DNA from: CAVVVS01 sp963751355
GTDB lineage: Bacteria > Bacteroidota > Ignavibacteria > Ignavibacteriales > Ignavibacteriaceae
Assembly (NCBI GenBank): GCA_963751355.1
Contig: CAVVVS010000090.1
Span: 1 to 23,371, forward strand
DNA length: 23,371 nucleotides
Reading direction: 5' to 3'
Shown: one piece after another, positions 16,598 to 23,371 of the stretch
How positions within the stretch are numbered: the first letter of the stretch is position 1
How the letters are laid out: each line of letters starts with the position of its first letter
The notes under the pieces: generated by a model
The model's database searches: none
What the model saw: only the letters and a program-made list of their open reading frames with translations
Told to the model about the DNA's origin: nothing
Program-made: the position numbers and the translations under genes

Positions 16598-17536
16598 TTG
16601 CAAGCTAGCAGTAGAATGCCGTTAATAGATGTAATAGATGTATATAAATCATTCAAAAACGTTGATGCTGTTAAGGGCATTAATTTGAAGATTAAGGAAG
16701 GAGAATTTGTAGCGGTGCTGGGTCCAAATGGTGCAGGCAAAACTACGCTTGTTGAAATGATCGAAGGCATCCAAAAACCGGATAAAGGGGATATCCTTCT
16801 GATGGGGAAAAAGTGGAAGGGGAATGAGGATGAACTGCATAGATTAATTGGATTATCTCTTCAGGAAACTCGCTTTATTGATAAGTTGACCGTATTGGAA
16901 ACTTTAAGGTTATTTGCCAGCTTTTATAATCTCGGAAAAGAAAGATGTAATGAAATTATAAAAGATATCGGACTTGAGGAGAAAACCAAATCGTATGTAA
17001 ATAACCTTTCCGGGGGTCAAAAACAAAGACTCGCCCTGGGAATTGCTCTTCTGAATAATCCCAAAATTTTACTGCTCGATGAACCTACGACCGGATTAGA
17101 TCCCAATGCACGCCGGGAGATTTGGGATATTCTGCTTAAACTGAAAAAAAAATCCCACACTTCACTCATTCTTACAACTCATTACATGGAAGAAGCAGAA
17201 CGGCTATGTGACTACATTATTATTATGGATAACGGTAAAGTGATTAAAGAAGGTACGCTGGTACAGTTATTAAATTATCATGAAGGTGAAAAAATAATTG
17301 AATTTTACATCGATCAGGATGATTACTTCGATGCACTCAAATCAGCACCGTTTGATATTGCCTGGAGTGATAATCGTGATAGAGGTACAATTTTTATTAA
17401 CCGGATTGAAACCGATCTGCAGAAATTTTTGGACTATTTAAACAAAAAAAACATTAGGCTGAAAAATATTGATAGCAGAAAAAAAACACTAGACGATTTA
17501 TTCACCTCACTAACCGGAAGACATCTGCATGAATAA
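16598..17536 (+). CDS. ABC transporter ATP-binding protein (ABC-2 exporter type)
   Basis: All ATPase motifs are present. Numbered from the internal Met at 16616, Walker A GPNGAGKT is at 36-43, Q-loop Q83, signature LSGGQ at 131-135, Walker B ILLLDE at 151-156 and H-loop H189 in 'TTHYMEEAE'. The C-terminal 80 residues match the tail of DrrA/CcmA-like exporter ATPases. It powers the membrane protein encoded next, with which it overlaps by 8 bp. The start is uncertain. A TTG at 16598 has a GAGGGAG-type SD at 16584-16590 with 7-nt spacing. The ATG at 16616 gives a more typical N-terminus ('MPLIDVIDVYKSF') but has only a weak purine stretch upstream. I favour TTG slightly. The substrate is not predictable; lipid, polysaccharide or drug export are the usual roles. 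Confidence 0.93.
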   Translation: MQASSRMPLIDVIDVYKSFKNVDAVKGINLKIKEGEFVAVLGPNGAGKTTLVEMIEGIQKPDKGDILLMGKKWKGNEDELHRLIGLSLQETRFIDKLTVLETLRLFASFYNLGKERCNEIIKDIGLEEKTKSYVNNLSGGQKQRLALGIALLNNPKILLLDEPTTGLDPNARREIWDILLKLKKKSHTSLILTTHYMEEAERLCDYIIIMDNGKVIKEGTLVQLLNYHEGEKIIEFYIDQDDYFDALKSAPFDIAWSDNRDRGTIFINRIETDLQKFLDYLNKKNIRLKNIDSRKKTLDDLFTSLTGRHLHE

Positions 17537-18668
17537 TTTCGCGCGAAATAATCAATTTATTGAATTGACATTAGCTCATTTTAAGGAAATTACCCGTGAA
17601 CCGGGTGTACTTTTCTGGGGAATTGTTTTTCCCATATTAATGGCGCTTGGATTAGGCATAGCTTTTACTCAAAAAACCGATAGTACACATTATGTAGCTG
17701 TTATAAAAAATCAGAGTATAAATATAATCCGGCAAAATTCATCTATAGAAAACTTCTTAAGCGTGCATGCAGAAAAAGTAAATGATAGCACCGATAAATT
17801 GAAACAATATAAAATAAAAATTAAAAATGAAAAACTTGGAAACGCAACGTACTACTTCATTGAGACCGATTGGAAAAATGCAATGCTACTTTTAAAAAAA
17901 GGCAAGGTAAATATTATCATTAACGATAAAAACGGGAAAGTCGATTATCACTTTGATCCTTTGAATCCTGAAGCACAGCTTACTTATATAAATTTGTCTG
18001 GAATTATAAACGACAAGAATTTATCCTTCACTCGTGAAAATGAAAATGTGGAACCTTTAACGGTTAGCGGCACCCGTTATATAGATTTTTTAATTCCCGG
18101 CTTAATAGCGATGGGAATAATGATGTCGACAATGTGGGGAATCAGTTATGGTATTATCGAAAAGAGATCTAAAAAACTTTTGCGGAGAATGGTAGCTACA
18201 CCGATGAAAAAATCAAATTTTTTAATGGCTCTAATTACCGTAAGAACAGGAATGAATTTTATAGAAGCATTTTTATTATTTTTATTCGCATACTTTGCTT
18301 TCGGAATCACTATACAAGGTAATATCGGGGCATTGATCTTGATATTTCTTGCTGCTAATATTGCTTTTTCGGGTATTGCAATAATTACTTGTTCACATAC
18401 GGCCAACACCGAAATAGGCAACGGGATAATAAATGCAGTGGTTATGCCGATGGTAGTTCTCTCAGGCGTGTTCTTCAGCTATCATAATTTCCCTTCGTGG
18501 AGCATCCCATATATTCAAAAAATGCCTCTCACTTTATTAGCCGACGGCATCAGAAGTATTTTTATTGAAGGTGCAAGTTATTCTCAAATTTTCATTCCAT
18601 TCATTGTACTACTGGCAACCGGTGTTTTGTCCTTCGCAGTTGGACTTAAAATATTTAAATGGTATTAA
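17529..18668 (+). CDS. ABC-2 type exporter permease with large extracytoplasmic domain
   Basis: The 379-aa product has TM1 at about 29-46. A soluble extracytoplasmic domain of about 140 residues follows (47-186), then five more membrane segments (about 187-210, 243-262, 266-288, 300-317, 355-375). This is the layout of the ABC2_membrane_3/YhgE-like group. 'SGTRYIDFLIPGLIAMGIM' and 'KMPLTLLADGIRSI' are characteristic conserved stretches. The ATG lies inside the end of the ATPase gene (8-bp overlap), so the two are translationally coupled and form one transporter. The TMD count of six suggests it works as a homodimer with two ATPase copies. The first membrane helix and the loop resemble exporters in which the loop contacts periplasmic partners, but none is encoded here. 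Confidence 0.9.
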   Translation: MNNFARNNQFIELTLAHFKEITREPGVLFWGIVFPILMALGLGIAFTQKTDSTHYVAVIKNQSINIIRQNSSIENFLSVHAEKVNDSTDKLKQYKIKIKNEKLGNATYYFIETDWKNAMLLLKKGKVNIIINDKNGKVDYHFDPLNPEAQLTYINLSGIINDKNLSFTRENENVEPLTVSGTRYIDFLIPGLIAMGIMMSTMWGISYGIIEKRSKKLLRRMVATPMKKSNFLMALITVRTGMNFIEAFLLFLFAYFAFGITIQGNIGALILIFLAANIAFSGIAIITCSHTANTEIGNGIINAVVMPMVVLSGVFFSYHNFPSWSIPYIQKMPLTLLADGIRSIFIEGASYSQIFIPFIVLLATGVLSFAVGLKIFKWY

Positions 18669-18692
18669 TTTGTAATAAAAAAAGGGAGACTT

Positions 18693-19883
18693 ATGAACCA
18701 TCCAAAATCAAAAAAAGGAATAATTGGTATTTTAACGGGAGGCGGAGATGTCCCGGGCTTGAATCCTGCTATTCGTGCGGTAACAATACGAGCACTTCGT
18801 GAAGGCTACTCAGTGATCGGCATTAGGCGAGGCTGGGCAGGCATGACGGATATTATGAGAGATGATGAAGCCGATAACAGTATGAATTATCAAATTCTTT
18901 CGGAAGAAATTGTAAATAAAGCCGGACGAACAGGGGGAACATTTCTCCATACGTCGAGAACGAGACCTTCTCACATACCAAAGATAAACGTTCCAAAGCA
19001 TCTTAAGGATAAATATGATAATGAAATGAATGATTTAACTCCCGAAATATTAAAAAATTTAGATTTTCTCGGCATCAATTACCTAATACCAATTGGAGGG
19101 GATGATACATTAAGTTATGCTGCCCGTCTTCATAAAGAAGGAGTGAAAGTAATTGGTATTCCTAAAACTATGGATAATGATGTTCCGGGAACCGACTATT
19201 GTTTAGGATTCAGTACTTGCGTTACCAGAACTATTATGTTGACTCACAGCTTGCGTACTTCTGCAGGATCTCACGAACGTTTTTTGGTAATTGAAGTCTT
19301 CGGAAGATACGCTGGGTTTACCGCTCTTTTACCTACCATTGCCGGTGCGGCAAACCGCTGTGTTATTCCGGAGTATAAATTTAATATAGAGACGTTAACG
19401 GAGTTTTTAGTCAACGACAGATATTCTAACCCTAGTAATTATTCTGTTGTACTTGTTTCCGAAGGAGCAATGTTTGAAGGAGGCGAAAGAATTTTTGAAA
19501 ATGAAGAAACCGATGCATTCGGACATAAAAAGCTTGGAGGAATTGGGGATTTAATATCTATAAAACTCAAGGAACTTTCACCTAGATTCAATAATAATAA
19601 TAGGATTAACGTCATAAATCAGAGATTAAGTTATTTGGTCAGATGCGGTGACCCCGATGCTATCGATTCGATTGTTCCCATGGCTTACGGCAACATGGCT
19701 CTTGACCTCATGTTAAGCGGAGAATCCGGCAAGCTTGTCAATTTAAAAAACGGCCGTTACGGGAATGCACCTATTGAGGTGGTGACAAGTACGAAAAAAC
19801 TGGTCGATATTGATATGTATTATAACACGGAAAGGCTAAGACCGCATTATAAAAGTTTTAAATCAAAACCGCTATTTATTTAA
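18693..19883 (+). CDS. 6-phosphofructokinase, probably pyrophosphate-dependent
   Basis: This 396-aa PFK-family enzyme phosphorylates fructose 6-phosphate in glycolysis (reversible if PPi is the donor). Visible motifs are 'LTGGGDVPGLN' (14-24, phosphoryl-donor loop), 'GGDDTLS' (135-141), 'PKTMDND' (157-163, catalytic D163) and 'EVFGRYAG' (201-208, F6P binding). Two positions point to PPi rather than ATP. The residue after GGD is Asp138 where ATP enzymes have Gly, and Lys158 in PKT stands where ATP enzymes have Gly (PGT). This is the established Asp/Lys signature of PPi-PFKs, including group III/long forms. The predicted donor is thus inferred, not proven. GGGAG precedes the ATG, 24 bp after the exporter gene, so read-through is possible although the functions look unrelated. 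Confidence 0.93.
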   Translation: MNHPKSKKGIIGILTGGGDVPGLNPAIRAVTIRALREGYSVIGIRRGWAGMTDIMRDDEADNSMNYQILSEEIVNKAGRTGGTFLHTSRTRPSHIPKINVPKHLKDKYDNEMNDLTPEILKNLDFLGINYLIPIGGDDTLSYAARLHKEGVKVIGIPKTMDNDVPGTDYCLGFSTCVTRTIMLTHSLRTSAGSHERFLVIEVFGRYAGFTALLPTIAGAANRCVIPEYKFNIETLTEFLVNDRYSNPSNYSVVLVSEGAMFEGGERIFENEETDAFGHKKLGGIGDLISIKLKELSPRFNNNNRINVINQRLSYLVRCGDPDAIDSIVPMAYGNMALDLMLSGESGKLVNLKNGRYGNAPIEVVTSTKKLVDIDMYYNTERLRPHYKSFKSKPLFI

Positions 19884-20393
19884 ATGGCAATTAAGTTATA
19901 AAGAAACTTTGTAGAATATTGTTAATGTTTCTAAAATTTATCCGTTGGTGTGTAAATACTCAAATTAATTAATCAAAAATATTTATTTTAGCCTGCAATC
20001 CACCATCTTAGAATAAAATAAGTAAAGCGATTCAACTCAGTTGACTTATAATTAAATAATTGATTATTGTAAAAAATAAATTTACATTGATAATGGAGGG
20101 AATAAAGCTTCGGATTTGTTGATTAATAAATTAGAATAAGGAGAAGCGAATTTACCTGAGTAATTAGTTTATTAAGAGGTATTTATGTCTCTTTCCTTAT
20201 CGAGTAATAAATTTTACTGCTGCTACAAACTATTTCCGAAATACTTTCAGGAAAAATTAAAAGTACGTATTAATTATTTAGTCCCTCATTATCCTGTTTA
20301 TAATATAAACTTTTATTATTCAACTCAAACTACTCACCAAAATTATAGATATCATATTAATTGCATTTGCCAATCTATTAAATAGGAGGAAAT
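19884..20393. other. Long AT-rich leader/intergenic region
   Basis: These 510 bp separate the phosphofructokinase from the BCAM0308-type gene. A 66-codon frame at 20185-20385 has an AAGAGGT SD-like stretch and its TAG stop is embedded in the next gene's AGGAGG. Its composition (12 Tyr, 4 Cys, no Gly, Ala or Asp) argues against a real protein. No RNA gene, riboswitch fold or full promoter consensus was recognised. It is most likely a promoter plus a long untranslated leader. Confidence 0.5.
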
Positions 20394-20879
20394 ATGAGAT
20401 TAAAAAGTACTCCCAAAAGAAACGACAGATTGATTAAAGAACGAAGGAAGGATGTATATATGAATAATAATGCACTGACTGAACCTTCACATTGTACCGG
20501 CTGCGGTGCCGTATATATTAATGGTCGGTGGACCTGGAACGAAGCTGAAAATAAATCATATAAGACAATATGTCCTGCGTGTAAAAGAATAGAGGATAAG
20601 TATCCGGCAGGATATATAGAAATAAAAGGTAAATTTTTTGACGAACATTCTGAAGAAATATCCAACCTAATTCTGAATACCGAAAAATTAGAGAATAAGG
20701 CTCATCCTATGGAACGAATAATGAAGATAAAAAAGGAAAACGACAGAGCAATTGTAACTACAACCGGTATTCACATAGCAAGAAGAATCGGTGAAGCTTT
20801 ATCAAGATCTTATCAAGGATTATTTTCATTTCAATACGGAGAGGAGGATAAAAGCATAAGGGTTGTGTGGGAAAGATAA
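20394..20879 (+). CDS. BCAM0308-family zinc-knuckle protein, function unknown
   Basis: The 161-aa protein starts 'MRLKSTPKRNDRLIKERR' and has two CxxC pairs: C34-x2-C37 ('HCTGCGAVY') and C60-x2-C63 ('ICPACKRI'). Together they could bind one zinc. A conserved C-terminal half follows, with 'GIHIARRIGEALSRSYQG' and 'SIRVVWER'. From memory this is the BCAM0308 family, named after a Burkholderia cenocepacia gene in a low-oxygen-induced locus; members are often near redox or metabolic-stress genes. The role is unknown; binding RNA or a partner protein is a reasonable guess from the zinc knuckle and basic N-terminus. A strong AGGAGG at 20384-20389 precedes the ATG with 4-nt spacing. It stands alone in long spacers. 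Confidence 0.85.
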   Translation: MRLKSTPKRNDRLIKERRKDVYMNNNALTEPSHCTGCGAVYINGRWTWNEAENKSYKTICPACKRIEDKYPAGYIEIKGKFFDEHSEEISNLILNTEKLENKAHPMERIMKIKKENDRAIVTTTGIHIARRIGEALSRSYQGLFSFQYGEEDKSIRVVWER

Positions 20880-20945
20880 ATAATAATATAAGCTGAAATC
20901 CAAACAGGGAAAACCGATTTTGATAGAGGACGGGTATGTAAAAAT

Positions 20946-20957
20946 AAGAAGCTTCTT
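20946..20957. repeat. Perfect 12-bp palindrome AAGAAGCTTCTT
   Basis: A perfect, uninterrupted 12-bp palindrome lies 67 bp after the stop of the BCAM0308-type gene. It has no loop and no T-run of useful length, so it is more like a protein-binding site than a terminator. Chance occurrence in AT-rich DNA cannot be excluded. Confidence 0.35.
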
Positions 20958-21115
20958 TATCTCCTCCGAGTTAGGTAATTAAGCAAATAATTGTTCGACA
21001 TCATTATAATTGGTATGATGCTGGTTTGATGAATGAGGTTGAGATTACCCTTGCAAAATTGCTCCTTTTTAAAAATTTTCCTTCACTCCGGTTTATCCGG
21101 CCTCATTAATATTTT

Positions 21116-21128
21116 TAGATAATATCTA
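21116..21128. repeat. 13-bp dyad TAGATA-A-TATCTA just upstream of the start of the 149-aa gene
   Basis: TAGATA and TATCTA flank a single A and lie 2 bp before the GGGGAG ribosome-binding site (21131-21136) of the following gene. The position suits an operator or a small leader hairpin. It is AT-rich and unsupported by a known binding motif. Confidence 0.3.
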
Positions 21129-21139
21129 TAGGGGAGAAT

Positions 21140-21589
21140 ATGAAAAAATTAAATATTGCATTAACAGTGTTTACCCTTTTAATTCCGAACATCCTTATAG
21201 CACAGGACATTAATGTCCATTATTTAATAGGTAAAAGTAAAGTAGAGGTTATTAAAAAATATGGTAATCCTGTACATCAGGATAATAGCAATCCTGCAAT
21301 GGTATGCATGTTTTATCAAGGCAGCGGATTCAATATGGTATTTGTCGGGAATAAGGAGGGCATTTACCAGGCAGAAGCCAGGTTCAGTTATAATTCCGAA
21401 AGCACTGCGGAGAAAGCTCTTAATAAGTTTGTAAAAAATTCTATTTCTAAAAAATTTATTGTAGATACCGTATCTGCTAATGCTTTTAAGGTACATAAAA
21501 CAGGTGTAAATGCAGATATCCAATTATACAAAAATGAGATAAATAAAAATTATGAGGTGAGTATTAAAGCCGGAAGATCTGCAGGATAA
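21140..21589 (+). CDS. Small secreted/periplasmic protein, unknown function
   Basis: The 149-aa product has a signal peptide (about 1-22, 'LIAQD'). The segment 'LIGKSKVEVIKKYGNPVHQD' resembles the helix-turn ('GKTxxEVIxxxGxP') seen at the start of SmpA/OmlA (BamE-like) and other small periplasmic domains. The rest ('AEARFSYNSESTAEKALNKF', 'FKVHKTGVNADIQLYK') is an alpha/beta mix with no catalytic motif. There is no lipobox. The ATG is preceded by GGGGAG. Homology to a BamE-like fold is only suggestive, and no family can be named with confidence. Confidence 0.8.
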   Translation: MKKLNIALTVFTLLIPNILIAQDINVHYLIGKSKVEVIKKYGNPVHQDNSNPAMVCMFYQGSGFNMVFVGNKEGIYQAEARFSYNSESTAEKALNKFVKNSISKKFIVDTVSANAFKVHKTGVNADIQLYKNEINKNYEVSIKAGRSAG

Positions 21590-21667
21590 TAAATAATTCG
21601 GACGAGGTTTTATATAACATTCTTCCCAATTATTGTCGAGCAAAGTTTGGTGTAGTATAATGATTAA

Positions 21668-21810
21668 AGTTTCTGCAAGAAGACTTTTTTGTCATTTCGA
21701 AGAGTTATCGTCTGAAAACTGTGCACCTATGGTGCAAATCTTTTCGAGTTGTGAGTTTTCTCCCTTCTGTTGAAATGATGAGAAAGTAGAATATTTCTTT
21801 TGCAGAAACT
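21668..21810. mobile_element. MITE-like nested palindromic repeat (non-coding)
   Basis: The ends are exact 11-bp inverted repeats: agtttctgcaa (21668-21678) and ttgcagaaact (21800-21810). Further complementary pairs are nested inside: tcatttc (21692-21698) with gaaatga (21772-21778), gaaaact (21714-21720) with agttttc (21754-21760), and tgcacc (21722-21727) with ggtgca (21731-21736) at the tip. The whole unit can fold as one long imperfect hairpin with no coding capacity. The 'TCATTTCGA...GAAATGA' core resembles dispersed palindromes I recall from Bacteroidota genomes. No clear target-site duplication is visible; the flanks are ...gattaa and ataatt... Confidence 0.65.
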
Positions 21811-21982
21811 ATAATTATCGAATCATTCAATGTTTTAAGAATGTAATGCATGACCATAATTTGCTATTCACTAGATATTTAAAAATGTAAATGAACATCG
21901 GTGCTTTTGCTTTAAATGTTTCTATTTGCAGGGAAACTATTTTTAATTCCATTTTTCCCTAACCTTTGTTAATAAAATTATT

Positions 21983-21990
21983 TATTTTTG
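21983..21990 (+). promoter_or_regulatory. Candidate -7 promoter box (TATTTTTG) upstream of the M16 gene
   Basis: TATTTTTG matches the Bacteroidota TAnnTTTG -7 consensus and lies 58 bp before the ATG at 22049. A TTTG at 21965-21968 is only 14 bp upstream, shorter than the usual 19-21 bp, so the -33 element is doubtful. Confidence 0.35.
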
Positions 21991-22048
21991 AATTTACATA
22001 ATAGATAAAATGAACAAATAAAATTTATCAAAACAGGGGAGAACAAAA

Positions 22049-22648
22049 ATGAATTCCATCCGTTCCATTATTTTGTTAGGATTAACAATCATATTTTGTG
22101 GGAGCGTACTTTTGTATGGTCAGTATAAAGTAGGTGAATCCTATCACGGTTTTAAATTGCTTGAACAACGTTTCGTGAAAGAAGTAAATGCAGAGTGTTA
22201 TTATTTTGAACATATTAAAAGCGGTGCTCATCTATTTAAAATTGCCGCTGATGATGCGAATAAAACATTCAGTATAGCATTTAAAACTATCCCCGAATCG
22301 GATTGTGGGACACCGCATATTATGGAGCATTCGGTGCTAAACGGTTCAAAGCATTTCCCGGTAAAAAGTCCTTTCGATATTTTAGCAAAAGGTTCGCTCA
22401 ATACGTTCTTAAATGCCATGACAGGCAGTGATTTAACTATGTATCCCGTTGCCAGTATGAACAACAAAGATTATTTTAACTTAATGCATGTTTACCTTGA
22501 TGCTGTTTTCTATCCTCTTATTTATGATGATCCCCGGATTCTGAAACATACCACTCCCCGCTTATCGGCCAAAGGGAATCTTCCGGTATCATCTTTTTCA
22601 GACTTTCAACGGGTGGAACCTGTGGACCGGGTCCGGTTTCTGTATTAA
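22049..22648 (+). CDS. M16C (PreP-like) metallopeptidase, truncated after about 166 residues and joined to unrelated sequence
   Basis: The 199-codon frame has a signal peptide (about 1-24, 'LLYGQ') and the N-terminal M16C domain. The inverted zinc motif HxxEH is at 90-94 ('GTPHIMEHSVLNGS'), followed by 'FPVKSPFDILAKGSLNTFLNAMTGSD' split over 103-128 and 'YLDAVFYPLIYDDPRILK' at 149-166. Full M16C proteases are near 970 residues. The match ends at Lys166 (base 22546), and the last 33 residues are antisense of the GH2 gene. The third zinc ligand Glu, in the later 'YNEMKG'-type motif, is lost, so the product as it stands should be inactive. AGGGGAG upstream with 7-nt spacing supports the start. 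Either a gene broken by rearrangement or an assembly artefact. Confidence 0.85.
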   Translation: MNSIRSIILLGLTIIFCGSVLLYGQYKVGESYHGFKLLEQRFVKEVNAECYYFEHIKSGAHLFKIAADDANKTFSIAFKTIPESDCGTPHIMEHSVLNGSKHFPVKSPFDILAKGSLNTFLNAMTGSDLTMYPVASMNNKDYFNLMHVYLDAVFYPLIYDDPRILKHTTPRLSAKGNLPVSSFSDFQRVEPVDRVRFLY

Positions 22649-23371
22649 ATCCGAAAGCACCACCGTAATCTTTATCAATATACCAATAGTTAGGCGGTTC
22701 ATAATCATAAGGACCTCTCATTTTAACTGCGGTCTTTCCGGTCAATTCGCTTGTATGTTCGTGAGCGGATGCCACCGACGGTCTTGAAGGATCATACATT
22801 TTTAATATCTCCAAGTACTTTTTCTCAAGCGCCGGTCTCGGTAATTTATCACTTCCGTATAACCACAAAAATATTGACGGATGATTTCGAAGCCATTTAA
22901 CCTGATCTCTGAATGACTCCGAAACTATATGCATATCTTCCGGTGATTTAATCCCTCCGAATTCATCGGCAGGCTTTCCAAATACTCCTTTCCATTCCCA
23001 TTGAGCGCTCCATCCTACCATAATCAGAATACCATTCTCATCACATAAATTGTAAATATCCTGATCCTCTCCCCAAAATCCTTCCATTCTGATTGTGTTT
23101 CAATTTCATATGTTTTGCATATTCAATTTGATATTTTAAATTCTGTTTCGAATTATTCAATAGCATGTGGTCAGTCCAGCCGCCGCCTCGAATGAGTATC
23201 TTTTTCCCGTTAAGTTTGTAACCTCTTAATCCCTGCGAAGTGAAATAATCCGAAACTTGTCTTATCCCGAATTTTATACGACGTTCATCGGAAACTTTTT
23301 TATTTATATTGAATGAGAGTTTTAATGAGTACAACTCAGGCTTTCCAAAATCATGAGTCCACCATAAACGG
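22518..23371 (-). pseudogene. GH2 exo-beta-D-glucosaminidase-like gene, frameshifted and 3'-truncated (5' end outside window)
   Basis: On the minus strand, 23371 to about 23101 reads as a GH2 sandwich/barrel start ('LWWTHDFGKPELYSLKLSF', 'KLNGKKILIRGGGWTDHMLL', 'QIEYAKHMKL'). The frame then changes and continues from 23087 as 'MEGFWGEDQDIYNLCDENGI', 'RNHPSIFLWLYGSDKLP' and 'GFNTETGPGPQVPPVESL'. Removing one A from the AAA run (T-run 23098-23100 on plus) joins the halves as ...HMKL-NTIRMEGFWG..., so this is a +1 frameshift. The GSD Asp (codon 22848-22850) and the TETGPG Glu (codon 22638-22640), 70 residues apart, correspond to the Asp acid/base and Glu nucleophile of exo-beta-D-glucosaminidases such as CsxA (72 apart there, from memory). 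Family similarity ends near 'PISGEW' at about 22551, and the remaining C-terminal domains are missing. Confidence 0.85.

Larger units (their letters stand above)
21590..22048. other. Intergenic region with MITE-like repeat and leader of the M16 gene
   Basis: This 459-bp spacer holds the 143-bp palindromic element at 21668-21810 and, closer to the next gene, a -7-like box at 21983-21990. Bases 21811-21960 show no coding frame or recognisable RNA. Confidence 0.6.

Noticed and set aside
16519..16840. Two overlapping minus-strand frames across the start of the ABC ATPase gene
   Set aside because: They are the complement of the Walker A region, which is clearly coding on the plus strand.
20185..20385. 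66-codon frame with SD-like AAGAGGT and a stop embedded in the next SD
   Set aside because: It has no Gly, Ala or Asp, 12 Tyr and 4 Cys, and no recognisable domain. The composition fits translated non-coding AT-rich DNA; only the SD and the stop/SD overlap speak for it.
21089..21101. CCGG-TTTAT-CCGG dyad as a terminator
   Set aside because: Only a 4-bp stem with no T-run immediately after; more likely chance.

Overview
The window is a low-GC bacterial segment. It looks like a member of the Ignavibacteria/Melioribacter-like branch of the Bacteroidota-Chlorobi group. The evidence is several secreted proteins ending in the type IX secretion (T9SS) sorting domain with the 'NYPNPFNPST' motif, a PorV/PorQ-type (UPF0164) outer-membrane protein, a carboxypeptidase-regulatory-like plus plug TonB-dependent receptor, and occasional TAnnTTTG-type -7 promoter boxes. 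Lineage is inferred from protein style only. No rRNA, tRNA, CRISPR array or phage genes were seen.

Region 1 (1-14485) is a long co-directional cell-envelope/polymer-utilisation cluster. It holds the tail of a T9SS cargo protein, a large secreted GHL10/COG1649 glycoside-hydrolase-like protein with two golvesin/xanthan-lyase-like modules, a TonB-dependent receptor, a 702-aa secreted protein with a T9SS-like C-terminus, a PorV-like beta-barrel, two small beta-barrel proteins, a ROK-family regulator, a T9SS beta-propeller protein, and a second smaller COG1649 hydrolase-like protein. Genes from 2817 to 11522 are separated by 7-15 bp, and several ribosome-binding sites overlap or directly follow the preceding stop codon, so they look like one operon. 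No SusD homologue is present. The 702-aa protein and the PorV-like barrel occupy the place where SusD would be expected. A likely terminator follows at 14641-14680.

Region 2 (14897-21589) is more ordinary. It contains a GT-C type (GT87-like) membrane glycosyltransferase on the minus strand, then a two-gene ABC-2 exporter, a phosphofructokinase with the sequence hallmarks of the PPi-dependent type, a two-zinc-knuckle BCAM0308-family protein, and a small secreted protein of unknown function. Unusually long AT-rich spacers separate these genes.

Region 3 (21590-23371) is structurally odd. A 143-bp MITE-like imperfect palindrome lies upstream of an M16C metallopeptidase gene. That gene stops matching its family after about 166 residues and runs tail-to-tail into a minus-strand GH2 exo-beta-D-glucosaminidase-like gene, which is itself cut at its 3' end and carries a +1 frameshift. 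The junction lies within a few bases of 22547-22552. It is either a rearrangement that destroyed two genes or an assembly chimera, so the neighbourhood of the GH2 gene should not be trusted as genomic context without checking.
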